The notes under the pieces are model-generated. The model did not search any database and was not told the origin of the DNA. It saw nothing but the letters and a program-made list of their open reading frames with translations. Shown here one piece after another: positions 1 to 8,194 of a DNA stretch of 64,000 bases. Position numbers and translations under genes: made by a program. Source of the DNA: Cytophagales bacterium. Lineage in GTDB: Bacteria > Bacteroidota > Bacteroidia > Cytophagales > Bernardetiaceae. How positions within the stretch are numbered: position 1 is the first letter of the stretch; every line of letters starts with the position of its first letter. The stretch spans positions 124,001 through 188,000 of the forward strand of contig JAAFJX010000001.1 of the NCBI GenBank assembly GCA_013299045.1, in the 5' to 3' direction.

Positions 1-294
1 ACATTGGCCTGGATATTTTTTAGAGCAGAAAGCATCAGTCATGCCATCAGCTACATAGCCTCTATCTTTTCCAGCTCTCTGCTTTTGCCACCCCAAATAA
101 TGCCCTGCACAACCTTGATTCTTATTGCTTTATTTTTGCTCATTGAATGGGCAGGGCGTGAAAAACAATATGCTATTCAAACTTTGGGCTTGAGTTGGAA
201 AAGCCCGTTCAGATATATGTTTTACTATGCCATTGTTTTTGCTATCATTTGGTTTGGTGGCAAAGAACAGCAGTTTATTTATTTCCAGTTTTAG
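1..294 (+). CDS. MBOAT family O-acyltransferase, C-terminal fragment
   Basis: The window opens inside this gene; 97 codons of the C-terminus remain, read from base 1, and no start is present. The fragment begins with a WIFFRAES motif, typical of the last part of bacterial MBOAT proteins of the AlgI/DltB type, and continues with two hydrophobic segments before the stop. Family members are polytopic inner-membrane enzymes that pass acyl (usually acetyl) groups to extracellular polysaccharides. The end matches that of the complete MBOAT at 17.2 kb (both finish in QxFIYFxF), so the two are probably paralogues. The SGNH-like partner gene starts 5 bases after the stop, as expected for such pairs. 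The substrate cannot be inferred. Confidence 0.85.
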   Translation, partial: TLAWIFFRAESISHAISYIASIFSSSLLLPPQIMPCTTLILIALFLLIEWAGREKQYAIQTLGLSWKSPFRYMFYYAIVFAIIWFGGKEQQFIYFQF

Positions 295-299
295 CCGAA

Positions 300-1301
300 A
301 TGAAAAAATTTATCCTAAAAGTATCTTGGCTGGGCCTGCCGCTCATTGCCCCTTTTGTTTTTTTTGTAATAACAGACCCATTCATGTTGTTTTTTGGCAA
401 CCAAGGCAACATCAATACGCATAACAGCTACAACATAGCTTTTAACAGAGATTTCCAAGCCACAGAGCTATTCTTAAAAAACCACAAAACTCAAAACTAC
501 AATTCATTCATATTTGGCAACTCACGCGCCTCCTTCTACAAGGTCAAAGATTGGAAGAAACACATCCATGGAAACTGCTTTCATTTTAACAGCAATCTAG
601 AAAGTTTGTTTGGCATAGAACGTAAAATAGCATTTCTAGATAAAAAAGAGGTGCATATCAAAAATGCTTTGATTGTATTAGATGCGAGCCTATTAAAGAA
701 AATAGACAATAGCAAAGGGCATTTGTTCATAAAGCACCCTGCCATATCCGGTGAGTCTGTTCTAGATTTTTATACAGAAATGTTCTACGGCTACTTTCCC
801 GAACCCATCTACGCCTATATGCACTTATTCTTGACGGGTAAGAGAAAAAATTATATGTCTGCCTATGGCATCACGGACAATATCTGGAAGATAGACCTTG
901 TTACGAATGAACTAAACTATTTTAAATATGATTCAATATTGTCTAAAAACTCAGATTCCTATTATAAAAGCAGAAAAAAGCTATTCAAAACAAGAACAAG
1001 TATTCAGCAATATTCGCCTGCTACCATAGGCGCAAAGCAAAAAGAGTTACTCACTCATATCAAACGCACTTTGAACAGCCACCAAACAAACTGCAAGATA
1101 GTTATCAGTCCGCTTTATAACCAGTTAAAAATCAACAACAAAGATGTTAATTATTTAAATGAACTATTTGGAGCAGAAAACGTTTTTGATTTTTCGGGTA
1201 TCAATGAATTGACTAGCGACTATAAAAATTACTATGAAACCTCTCATTATCGCCCGCATATTGCCAAAGAGATTCTGTTACTTGTTTATGCAAAGCCATG
1301 A
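300..1301 (+). CDS. SGNH-hydrolase-like membrane-anchored partner of MBOAT
   Basis: A 333-residue protein with one N-terminal membrane anchor (about residues 4-24) followed by an extracytoplasmic domain. A GNSR motif (residues 73-76) is the usual place of the nucleophile serine in DltD/AlgX/AlgJ-like SGNH proteins, and an ETSHY motif near residue 313 sits where the family has its Asp/Glu-x-x-His element. The frame is open further upstream, but the ATG at 300 directly precedes the membrane anchor and follows the MBOAT stop by 5 bases, so I chose it. The pair probably transfers acyl groups to a surface polymer: the MBOAT exports the acyl group and this protein places it. Motif-based inference; overall sequence is divergent. 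Confidence 0.65.
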   Translation: MKKFILKVSWLGLPLIAPFVFFVITDPFMLFFGNQGNINTHNSYNIAFNRDFQATELFLKNHKTQNYNSFIFGNSRASFYKVKDWKKHIHGNCFHFNSNLESLFGIERKIAFLDKKEVHIKNALIVLDASLLKKIDNSKGHLFIKHPAISGESVLDFYTEMFYGYFPEPIYAYMHLFLTGKRKNYMSAYGITDNIWKIDLVTNELNYFKYDSILSKNSDSYYKSRKKLFKTRTSIQQYSPATIGAKQKELLTHIKRTLNSHQTNCKIVISPLYNQLKINNKDVNYLNELFGAENVFDFSGINELTSDYKNYYETSHYRPHIAKEILLLVYAKP

Positions 1302-1411
1302 CGCGCTTTCAGTTTGTTTTATCTTCTCCGTAACTCTTGGGAGGTTCTGTAGTTTTGTGCATACTTTTTGGAGTATTCGCCTATCTCTTTAAAATATTTC
1401 TGAGCAAAGTG

Positions 1412-1441
1412 TTTGATATTCAAAAAAATAACTTACATTTG
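1412..1441 (+). promoter_or_regulatory. Bacteroidota-type promoter for infA and the ribosomal operon
   Basis: TTTG at 1412-1415, an 18-base spacer, then TACATTTG at 1434-1441, matching the Bacteroidota -33 TTTG and -7 TAnnTTTG consensus. It lies about 66 bases before the infA ATG and downstream of alternative in-frame starts, supporting the short IF-1. A second -7-like TAGTTTTG at 1350-1357 lacks a well-placed -33 element. Confidence 0.6.
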
Positions 1442-1507
1442 CTGCTCAATTGGGTAAGCACGCATTGTGTGTGCCTGCCTTTGTGTTTAATAATCAAAAC
1501 GTTACGT

Positions 1508-1726
1508 ATGTCCAAACAGACCAATATTGAGCTAGACGGCACAGTTACAGAAGCACTTTCAAATGCAATGTTTCGCGTGGTGCTAGAAAACGGTCATGAA
1601 GTGATTGCTCACATCTCCGGTAAAATGCGCATGAATTACATCAAAATTTTGCCGGGCGACAAAGTCAAACTCGCCATGTCCCCTTATGATTTGGCCAAAG
1701 GGCGGATTGTGTATCGTTACAAGTAA
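1508..1726 (+). CDS. infA: translation initiation factor IF-1
   Basis: The 72-residue protein has the full length and sequence pattern of IF-1, a single S1/OB-fold domain: it starts [11 protein letters not shown] and contains [20 protein letters not shown] and the [13 protein letters not shown] strand. IF-1 binds the A site of the 30S subunit during initiation with IF-2 and IF-3. The open frame extends back to 1337, but the ATG at 1508 gives the exact family length and lies after the promoter. It is the first gene of the infA-rpmJ-rpsM-rpsK-rpsD-rpoA-rplQ cluster. In many Bacteroidota secY and map precede it; here an acyltransferase locus does, so the cluster is broken on this side. Confidence 0.97.
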   Translation: MSKQTNIELDGTVTEALSNAMFRVVLENGHEVIAHISGKMRMNYIKILPGDKVKLAMSPYDLAKGRIVYRYK

Positions 1727-1754
1727 ATGTTCAGTCTTATAAACAAAGTTTGCA

Positions 1755-1871
1755 ATGAAAGTAAGAGCCTCCGTAAAGAAAAGAAGCGTGGACTGTAAGG
1801 TGGTACGCAGAAAGGGTCGTCTTTACATCATTAACAAGAAAAACCCTAAGTTCAAACAAAGACAAGGCTAA
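1755..1871 (+). CDS. rpmJ: 50S ribosomal protein L36
   Basis: A 38-codon frame starting [10 protein letters not shown] and ending KFKQRQG, the standard length and sequence of bacterial L36. The usual zinc ligands are only partly present: one cysteine is visible (SVDCKVV) and the others are replaced by arginine and lysine-rich sequence, the zinc-independent (C-minus) form of this protein. L36 binds 23S rRNA in the large subunit. It begins 28 bases after infA and belongs to the same transcript. Confidence 0.96.
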   Translation: MKVRASVKKRSVDCKVVRRKGRLYIINKKNPKFKQRQG

Positions 1872-1962
1872 ATTATTTGGCTTGATGTGAATTAAGCCGC
1901 TTAAAGTGTTGTTAAAAGTATTCTAGTTCAAATTTCTTTCATTTAACCCATTCATTAGCACT

Positions 1963-2331
1963 ATGCCAAGGATACAAGGTGTAGATATTCCAGACAAAAA
2001 ACGTGGTCTTATTAGCCTCACGTATGTTTTCGGAATCGGTAAAGCTAGCTCAATGGACATTCTCACGAAAGCAGGCGTAAACCCTGACAAAAAAGCGGGA
2101 GAATGGACAGACGAAGAGGCTCGCAAAATTCGCGACGTTATTGCACGCGAATACAAAACAGAAGGTGAACTTAAATCGGAAGTTCAGCTCAACATTAAAC
2201 GCTTGATGGATATCGCTTGTTTTAGAGGTCTGCGCCACCGCCGTGGTCTGCCTGTAAGAGGCCAGCGCACACGTACCAACGCACGTACCCGAAAAGGTAA
2301 ACGTAAGACTGTTGCCAACAAGAAGAAATAA
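1963..2331 (+). CDS. rpsM: 30S ribosomal protein S13
   Basis: 122 residues, the normal length of S13. It begins [14 protein letters not shown], has the helix-hairpin-helix-like [10 protein letters not shown] segment, and ends with the basic tail [15 protein letters not shown] that contacts 16S rRNA and the P-site tRNA. S13 sits in the head of the small subunit and forms intersubunit bridges. The start ATG lies 91 bases after rpmJ. Confidence 0.98.
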   Translation: MPRIQGVDIPDKKRGLISLTYVFGIGKASSMDILTKAGVNPDKKAGEWTDEEARKIRDVIAREYKTEGELKSEVQLNIKRLMDIACFRGLRHRRGLPVRGQRTRTNARTRKGKRKTVANKKK

Positions 2332-2373
2332 GCACCTTCACTAACGTTATTCTAACATTAAGTTAAAAGCAAA

Positions 2374-2781
2374 ATGAGTTCACAGTCAGCAAGTTCAAAA
2401 CGCAAGGACAAAGCGAAAAAACGCGTAGTGAAGATTGAAGCGCAAGGCCAAGTACACATCAAGGCTTCTTTCAACAATCTTATCGTGTGTGTTACCAACA
2501 TGGCAGGCGAAGTTATCACTTGGTCTTCGGCAGGCAAAATGCAGTTCAAAGGCTCTAAGAAAAACACGCCTTATGCTGCCCAAGTTGCTGCCAAAGATGC
2601 AGGCCAACGCGCCTATGACTTAGGTGTACGCAAAGCAGAAGTGTTTGTAAAAGGCCCTGGTGCAGGTCGTGAGTCGGCTATTCGTACTATACACGGTTTG
2701 GGTATCGAGGTTTCGTCTATCGTGGACGTTACGCCTCTCCCACACAACGGATGCCGCCCACCAAAACGCCGCCGCGTATAA
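2374..2781 (+). CDS. rpsK: 30S ribosomal protein S11
   Basis: 135 residues; the conserved core [18 protein letters not shown] and the C-terminal [15 protein letters not shown] signature identify S11. It binds the 690 region of 16S rRNA in the platform of the small subunit, near the E-site and mRNA exit. It is 42 bases behind rpsM. The Ser/Lys-rich N-terminus (about 20 residues) is a usual variable extension. The next gene, rpsD, follows only after 230 bases, an unusually long gap in this cluster. Confidence 0.98.
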   Translation: MSSQSASSKRKDKAKKRVVKIEAQGQVHIKASFNNLIVCVTNMAGEVITWSSAGKMQFKGSKKNTPYAAQVAAKDAGQRAYDLGVRKAEVFVKGPGAGRESAIRTIHGLGIEVSSIVDVTPLPHNGCRPPKRRRV

Positions 2782-3011
2782 TAAGTGAAGGTTGCATACA
2801 AAGAGCAGCCCGCCTATGAGCAGTGTTCTGTAAGGAGCATTCTCTAAAACCACTTGGTTTGGAATAGCATTTATTCAGTGAATTTGCCGCTCGTTATAGG
2901 ACTTAAAGAGCAGTAGAATGCCACCCAGAATAGGCCGTTCATGTCAAGTCAATAATATTTCATGGTTTGTAACCATAAACAATGTTTAATTCAATTATTT
3001 AGTTAAAGAAT
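2782..3011 (+). promoter_or_regulatory. long untranslated gap before rpsD, possible S4 leader
   Basis: This 230-base gap is 2.5 to 5 times longer than the other gaps in the cluster (28, 91, 42, 65, 60 bases). It has no open frame that looks coding and no TAnnTTTG promoter that I can see. A hairpin with arms ATGGTT (2962-2967) and AACCAT (2971-2976) lies 36 bases before the rpsD start. S4 is the autoregulator of this operon in enteric bacteria, so a leader role is conceivable, but that is inference. Confidence 0.3.
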
Positions 3012-3653
3012 ATGGCACGTTTTATAGGTCCAAAGGCCAGAATTTCCAGAAAATTCAATGAGCACATTTTTGGACATTGCAAGCAGCTTACCCCAGCCCG
3101 CGTAGAAGCAGACGGCAAAGTAAAGCACAAGCAAAAAAATTATCAGCCCGGCCAGCATGGTAAGGGGCGTAAGAAAAAAGTATCGGCTTATGCAGAACAA
3201 CTCAAAGAAAAGCAAAAAGCTAAGTACATTTATGGCGTTTTAGAGCGTCAGTTCCACAACACATTTGAAAGAGCCGCTCGTAAAAAAGGGGTTACAGGCG
3301 AAAACCTGTTGCAATTCCTTGAAGCACGTTTAGACAACACGGTTTATCGTCTTGGCATTGCGCCTACTCGTCGTGCTGCGCGCCAGCTCGTCAATCACCG
3401 TCATATATGCGTAAATGGAGAATTGGTAAACATTCCATCTTACTCTTTAAAACCAGGCGATGTGATTGAAGTACGCGAAAAGTCAAAGTCTTTGGAGGTT
3501 ATTTCGGATTGTCTTGGCGCTAAAAACAGAAAATATTCTTGGTTAGAGTGGGATACCAACTTGCTTACTGGCAAGTTCTTGAACTATCCGTCCCGCGACG
3601 AAGTGCCTGAGAATATCAAAGAACAGTTCATCGTCGAATTATACTCTAAGTAA
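3012..3653 (+). CDS. rpsD: 30S ribosomal protein S4
   Basis: 213 residues, slightly longer than the usual 200-206. It has the N-terminal [15 protein letters not shown] segment, the middle [17 protein letters not shown] motif, and the S4 RNA-binding fold ([19 protein letters not shown], then the strand containing PGDVIEVR). S4 nucleates assembly of the 16S 5' domain and in several phyla represses its own operon. The N-terminal zinc cysteines of some S4 forms are absent. The start ATG is preceded by an A-rich stretch rather than a Shine-Dalgarno sequence. Confidence 0.97.
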   Translation: MARFIGPKARISRKFNEHIFGHCKQLTPARVEADGKVKHKQKNYQPGQHGKGRKKKVSAYAEQLKEKQKAKYIYGVLERQFHNTFERAARKKGVTGENLLQFLEARLDNTVYRLGIAPTRRAARQLVNHRHICVNGELVNIPSYSLKPGDVIEVREKSKSLEVISDCLGAKNRKYSWLEWDTNLLTGKFLNYPSRDEVPENIKEQFIVELYSK

Positions 3654-3718
3654 TCGTTTGGTTTTGCAGAGTTGTTTGTAAAGTTTTTAAATAAAATCTT
3701 TCTCAGAAACAAAAAAAT

Positions 3719-4702
3719 ATGGCACTCTTAGCATTCCAAATGCCCGATAAAGTAATCATGGAAAAAGGCGACGATTTCCGTGGATTATTTGAGTTTAAAC
3801 CCTTAGAACGCGGCTATGGCGTTACGGTAGGCAATGCCCTGCGCCGTGTGTTATTGTCTTCGCTAGAAGGCCATGCCGTCATTGGCATACGCATTCCGGG
3901 TGTATTACACGAGTTTTCTACCATAGAAGGTGTAGTTGAAGATGTTACAGACATCATTCTGAATATCAAACAAATATGCTTCAAGAAACTCGCTGATGAA
4001 CCTGAAAATAAGATTACTGTATCCGTAAGCGGACAAACAGTTCTGAAAGCAGGGGACATCAACACCGTTGATTATAAAGTTCTGAATCCTGACCATATCA
4101 TTTGTCATTTGGATAAGTCTGCAAAGTTTGAACTCGAGCTTTACTTAGACAAGGGCAGAGGTTATGTGCCAGCTGAAGAAAATAAGCCCGCAGACCAAGT
4201 TTTGGGGTATATCCCAATTGATGCTATCTTTACGCCTATCAAAAACGTGCGCTATACTGTTGAAAATACACGTGTAGAGCAAAAAACGGACTATGAAAAG
4301 CTCTTGATTGAGATTCAAACAAATGGTGCAATACACCCAGAAGAAGCACTCAAAGGTGCTGCTGGTATTCTTATCAAGCACTTCTTGCTGATTTCCGACC
4401 AAAATATTTCTTTGGATATGGGTGAGTCGGAAGAAGAAGAGGCCGTAGATGAAGAAATGTTGCACATGCGCAAAATGCTCAAGACCTCGCTTGCAGAGTT
4501 GGATTTGTCTGTAAGGGCATATAACTGCTTGAAAGCTGCCAATATTCGCACATTAGGCGACTTGGTAAGTCTTGAGATTTCCGATATGCTCAAGTTCAGA
4601 AACTTTGGTAAAAAGTCTTTGACCGAACTAGAGCAACTTGTGGCTGACAAAAACTTAGTTTTTGGCATGGACGTAAGCAAATACAGACTGGACGAAGACT
4701 AA
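3719..4702 (+). CDS. rpoA: DNA-directed RNA polymerase subunit alpha
   Basis: 327 residues. The N-terminal dimerisation domain shows EPLERGYG-like [20 protein letters not shown] and the GYVPAEENK segment; an acidic linker (about residues 230-245) leads to the C-terminal domain with [15 protein letters not shown] and [12 protein letters not shown], the helix-hairpin-helix that binds UP-element DNA and regulators. The subunit nucleates assembly of core polymerase. Length and domain order are normal. It follows rpsD by 65 bases and precedes rplQ by 60. Confidence 0.98.
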   Translation: MALLAFQMPDKVIMEKGDDFRGLFEFKPLERGYGVTVGNALRRVLLSSLEGHAVIGIRIPGVLHEFSTIEGVVEDVTDIILNIKQICFKKLADEPENKITVSVSGQTVLKAGDINTVDYKVLNPDHIICHLDKSAKFELELYLDKGRGYVPAEENKPADQVLGYIPIDAIFTPIKNVRYTVENTRVEQKTDYEKLLIEIQTNGAIHPEEALKGAAGILIKHFLLISDQNISLDMGESEEEEAVDEEMLHMRKMLKTSLAELDLSVRAYNCLKAANIRTLGDLVSLEISDMLKFRNFGKKSLTELEQLVADKNLVFGMDVSKYRLDED

Positions 4703-4762
4703 GCCTTACAGCTAGTTGAGAGCCTAATAGTTTTCTAAAAACAAATTAATGTTTCTACTGAA

Positions 4763-5269
4763 ATGAGACACGGAAATAAAGTTAATCACTTGGGCAGAAC
4801 TTACACTCACCGTAAGTCTATGCTCTCAAACATGGCTTGTTCGTTGATTTATTACAAAAGCATCAACACAACATTGGCCAAAGCGAAAGAATTAAAGCGT
4901 TTTGTAGAGCCTTTGCTCACAAAGTCCAAGAGCGATACTACGCACTCACGCCGTATCGTTTATGCTAGCCTCGGCGAAAAAGTAGCAACGCAAATTCTTT
5001 TTGATGAAATTGCACAGAAAATAGCTGACCGTCCGGGAGGCTACCTGCGTATCCTCAAAACAGGCAACCGCAAAGGCGATAATGCGCCTACGGCTCTCGT
5101 TGAGTTGGTGGACTTTAGCTTAACCGCTAGTGCCGATAACACAGAAGCTGGTGCTGCTACACGTCGTGTGCGTCGTGGTCGTGGTGGGAAAAGTGCTGAA
5201 AACACCGCAACTACCACACCCGTAGTAGAAGAAAGCAATCCTAAGACAGACGAAGCCCCTGAAGCCTAG
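4763..5269 (+). CDS. rplQ: 50S ribosomal protein L17 with C-terminal extension
   Basis: 168 residues. The first 120 or so are canonical L17: MRHGNKVNHLGRTYTHRKSM, then ELKRFVEPLLT and the RPGGYLRILKTGNRKGDNA signature. The last 40-50 residues are a low-complexity tail rich in Ala, Thr, Arg and Glu (TRRVRRGRGGKS, then an acidic end), common in Bacteroidota L17 proteins but absent from the enteric form. L17 lies near the polypeptide exit tunnel. It is the last gene of the operon and is followed by a strong hairpin terminator 23 bases after the stop. Confidence 0.97.
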   Translation: MRHGNKVNHLGRTYTHRKSMLSNMACSLIYYKSINTTLAKAKELKRFVEPLLTKSKSDTTHSRRIVYASLGEKVATQILFDEIAQKIADRPGGYLRILKTGNRKGDNAPTALVELVDFSLTASADNTEAGAATRRVRRGRGGKSAENTATTTPVVEESNPKTDEAPEA

Positions 5270-5291
5270 TTTTTCTGGACAATCTCCTAGT

Positions 5292-5320
5292 AAAAAAACC
5301 TCTCAGTCGGGAGGTTTTTT
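5292..5320 (+). terminator. intrinsic terminator of the ribosomal operon
   Basis: The A-rich arm AAAAAACCTCTC ends at 5304; the loop AGTC and arm GGGAGGTTTTTT (5309-5320) follow, giving about 12 base pairs with one G-U pair and running straight into a T tract. It lies 23 bases after the rplQ stop. Confidence 0.85.
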
Positions 5321-5403
5321 TTGTTTGAGGAGCTCTTTCCTACATTTGGCTTTGCTAAAAAAAAAATCCATATTTGCACTATCAAAACGAGCCACTTCTA
5401 CCC

Positions 5404-6243
5404 ATGCAAACAATTCGCAAGATACTTGTCCCTACTGACTTTTCGGTACGCGCCAATGCTGCTTTTACAACCGCCAGCCAGCTTGCAAGGAACTTTAAAG
5501 CGGAGGTGCACCTGCTACACGTTCTAGAAGTACCACAGCTAGAAGTTAAATCCAAAGAAGGGCTACTGAGCCAAGACGGCCTTATGCACTTTTTGGAGAA
5601 GGCAGTGGAAGAGGTCAAGCTGAAAACGGCAGAGCTGAAAACCTTATTTCCAAGCGTGAAAGTACATGAGCACGTATTTGTAGACCGCGTTCACAATCAG
5701 ATTTTTAGTTTGATTGAAACCTTGCAAATAGATTTGGTGGTTATGGGTTCTAGCGGTGCGGAAGGCTGGGAGGAGCTTCTGGTGGGGTCTAACTCACAAA
5801 AAGTCATTCGTAATGCTTCTTGCCCTGTTTTGGTTATCAAGAACAGCAAGCCTCTGGAGTTGAAAAACGTTATTTATGCCTCTGATTTTGAGAATTATAC
5901 GCCAAGTTCTATAGAATTTGTTAAGCTCCTCCAAGCGCATTATAAGTCCCGCTTACATTTGCTAACTGTTATTACGCCCAAAACGTTTGAGGCTTCACGC
6001 ACCACAGTCAGACGTTTATCTAATTTTGCAGTTCAGCATGGCCTTGAGCATTATGAAACACACGCCTACAATAATTTTTCGGAGGAGGAGGGCATAGTGG
6101 CTTATGCCGAAGATTGTAAGGCAGACTTGATTGTGATGTGTACGCATGGTCGTACGGGCCTAGCCCGTATGCTGGCTGGTAGCATAGCCGAAAATGTTGC
6201 TAATCACTCTTCGGTGAGTGTTACGACATTCAGATTAATATAA
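5404..6243 (+). CDS. tandem-domain universal stress protein (UspA family)
   Basis: 279 residues holding two Usp domains (about 1-145 and 150-279). The first opens IRKILVPTDFS and carries the nucleotide-loop motif GSSGAEGWEELLVGSNSQ; the second has IYASDFENYTPSS and CTHGRTGLARMLAGSIAEN. Both contain a G-x2-G-x9-G-[ST]-like loop, suggesting ATP binding. Such cytoplasmic proteins respond to starvation and other stress; the precise role is unknown. The frame opens earlier (5374), but that codon overlaps a -7-like CATATTTG, so the ATG at 5404 before IRKILVPTDFS is the likely start. It sits alone between the ribosomal operon terminator and the dacB gene. Confidence 0.88.
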   Translation: MQTIRKILVPTDFSVRANAAFTTASQLARNFKAEVHLLHVLEVPQLEVKSKEGLLSQDGLMHFLEKAVEEVKLKTAELKTLFPSVKVHEHVFVDRVHNQIFSLIETLQIDLVVMGSSGAEGWEELLVGSNSQKVIRNASCPVLVIKNSKPLELKNVIYASDFENYTPSSIEFVKLLQAHYKSRLHLLTVITPKTFEASRTTVRRLSNFAVQHGLEHYETHAYNNFSEEEGIVAYAEDCKADLIVMCTHGRTGLARMLAGSIAENVANHSSVSVTTFRLI

Positions 6244-6282
6244 AAAAAATAAAGAGTTTAGCATCTTGACGTTTGGTGTGGT

Positions 6283-7647
6283 ATGTATTTGAGTTCTTTT
6301 AGTATAGTTAGAGGTTGTTTATCTTTTCTGTTGTTTCTGAGTGTCTTTTGGACGAGCGAAGTGGCTTGGGCGCAGAAAAAAAACAAGGAGGAGGCACTGG
6401 CAGTGGACGACGCTTACAAAGCCAAACTTAGAAATTATCTTGAAACAGGCAATTTTGAAAACAGTTTTCATGGGCTTTATATCTATGACTTAGATTCCCA
6501 AAAAAGTGTTTTTGAATACAATGCAGAACGCTATTTTACGCCAGCCTCCAATGCCAAACTCTTTACCTACTATGTGGGTGTAAAGATGTTAAAGGACTCT
6601 CTGCCCAATTTGCGCTATATAGAAAAAGGTGACTCTCTCATTTTTTGGGGAACAGGCGACCCTACTTTTTTGCACCCCGTCTTTAAGAATACAAAGGCGC
6701 TAGAATTCTTAAAGGGGAGTAATAAAAAGCTCTTTTTTTCAACCTCCAATTATTCTGATACGCGGCTTGGAGATGGCTGGGCATGGGACGATTACAATAC
6801 CGACCACTCTATGGAGAAGTCGCCACTCCCTATTTATGGGAATATGGTAGTCTTTGAGGCCAATGAATCTTGCCAAATTAAAGCGTATCCCTCTGTATTT
6901 GAGGAATTTGCTGCGATTGATGAAACACTAGAAACGCGCTCTTTTATGATAGACCGCGACTTAGACGGCAACTCATTTACTTATAACATCGGGAATTTGA
7001 GCAGTGAATCAAGCAAGAAAATCCCTTTTCGTGCCAGTGCAGAATTTACAGCGCGCTTACTTGCCGATACACTTGGGCTACCAATTTCGTTGATAAATTT
7101 CCCTCCACCCGCCAACACAAAAGTTTTGAGTGGCTTTCCTACACGCAAGCTCTTTCGTCAAATGATGCACACCAGCGACAACTTTTTGGCGGAACAAATC
7201 CTGTTGATGTGTAGCGAATCTGTATTTGGTTCTATGGAAACTTCTTCCATCATTGATTACGCCCAAAACCGTTACTTGAAGGATATGACCCAAGAACCGC
7301 GGTGGGTAGATGCCTCAGGGCTTTCGCGCTACAATCTGTTTACGCCTCGTTCCTTTGTAGAACTACTCATCAAACTACGCGCTACCGTAGGCGAAGAGGA
7401 ACTGAAATATGTTTTGCCAGAAGGCGGGAAAAGCGGCACATTGCGTAACCGCTTTGAGCGCATTCCGGGTATGGTTTTCGCCAAAACAGGTACTTTCAGT
7501 AACAACTTTTGCCTAAGCGGTTACCTCTACACCAAGAGTGGTAAAAAATTGGCCTTTTCATTTATGAATAACCACTACCGCGTTCCTGTAAGAGTTATTT
7601 TGCACGAAGTAGAGTCTATTCTCACAAACTTTTACAGGAGTTATTAG
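6283..7647 (+). CDS. dacB: D-alanyl-D-alanine carboxypeptidase/endopeptidase, PBP4 type
   Basis: 454 residues with a signal peptide (cleavage probably after VAWA, about residue 30). The penicillin-binding motifs are in order: SxxK as S89-N-A-K92 in TPASNAKL, SxN as SDN in HTSDNFLAEQ, and KTG in FAKTGTFSN. Class C low-molecular-weight PBPs of this type trim D-Ala from pentapeptides and cut DD cross-links in the periplasm. The length matches the Bacteroidota PBP4 subgroup, which has a shorter insertion than the E. coli enzyme. It starts 39 bases after the usp gene and is followed by a small lipoprotein gene after 23 bases, so these probably share a transcript. Confidence 0.9.
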   Translation: MYLSSFSIVRGCLSFLLFLSVFWTSEVAWAQKKNKEEALAVDDAYKAKLRNYLETGNFENSFHGLYIYDLDSQKSVFEYNAERYFTPASNAKLFTYYVGVKMLKDSLPNLRYIEKGDSLIFWGTGDPTFLHPVFKNTKALEFLKGSNKKLFFSTSNYSDTRLGDGWAWDDYNTDHSMEKSPLPIYGNMVVFEANESCQIKAYPSVFEEFAAIDETLETRSFMIDRDLDGNSFTYNIGNLSSESSKKIPFRASAEFTARLLADTLGLPISLINFPPPANTKVLSGFPTRKLFRQMMHTSDNFLAEQILLMCSESVFGSMETSSIIDYAQNRYLKDMTQEPRWVDASGLSRYNLFTPRSFVELLIKLRATVGEEELKYVLPEGGKSGTLRNRFERIPGMVFAKTGTFSNNFCLSGYLYTKSGKKLAFSFMNNHYRVPVRVILHEVESILTNFYRSY

Positions 7648-7670
7648 TTTTTGCCTAAAACCTTTTTATT

Positions 7671-8069
7671 ATGCCTGGAAGAATACATTTGCTTAGCTTG
7701 CTAGTCTTTTTTATAGCAAGCGCCTGTGCCGAAAAACCAATTTTGAATGTAGAAGACTTGAACACTGCCACTTGGAAAGAAGATGAGCAAGGCTGTAAAG
7801 GGCTGCGTTTGTTGCAATTAGACGCATTCAAACGCTGCAAACATAAGCTGGAGGGTGTGGACGAGAACAGAATTATTAAATTACTTGGCAAACCCGATGA
7901 GTTTAGATTGCATAACAGAGGACAAAAAATTTACACTTATTTTACGGAAGCGGGTAAAAAATGTGGAGATGCAGGAAACCTAAAACCCACACGACAAGCC
8001 GTTCAGGTGCGTTTTAATGCTATTTATAAGGTCAATGAGATAACGATTCTCTTAAAAGCAAACCACTAG
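7671..8069 (+). CDS. small putative lipoprotein, function unknown
   Basis: 132 residues. A short hydrophobic leader ends in IASAC, a lipobox that would put the lipidated cysteine near residue 19, so the product is likely exported and anchored. The mature part has several more cysteines (GCKGLR, KRCKHK, KKCGDAG). A segment ENRIIKLLGKPDEF followed by KIYTYFTEAG resembles the helix-strand part of BamE/SmpA-like folds, but I cannot confirm that. It follows dacB by 23 bases. I do not recognise the gene. Confidence 0.6.
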   Translation: MPGRIHLLSLLVFFIASACAEKPILNVEDLNTATWKEDEQGCKGLRLLQLDAFKRCKHKLEGVDENRIIKLLGKPDEFRLHNRGQKIYTYFTEAGKKCGDAGNLKPTRQAVQVRFNAIYKVNEITILLKANH

Positions 8070-8138
8070 TTCTTTTGTTATTGGAGGCAGAAGCACGCAC
8101 ATTGAAACTTAAATGTTACACTATTTCAGAAAAATAAC

Positions 8139-8146
8139 TACCTTTG
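8139..8146 (+). promoter_or_regulatory. -7 promoter element before methyltransferase gene
   Basis: TACCTTTG at 8139-8146, followed by TGCC, a perfect TAnnTTTG match 49 bases before the chosen ATG at 8195. No clear TTTG lies at the expected -33 position. Its place argues against the earlier in-frame start at 8144. Confidence 0.4.
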
Positions 8147-8194
8147 TGCCGCATTAACACGTGGCAGTATTCACCTAAGCCTCACTTTAGTAAA

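Noticed and set aside
195-299. longer start for the SGNH-like gene
   Set aside because: It would lie inside the MBOAT gene and put unrelated sequence before the membrane anchor.
8144-8194. longer start for the methyltransferase gene
   Set aside because: The earlier start begins within the TACCTTTG promoter element; the ATG at 8195 is preferred.
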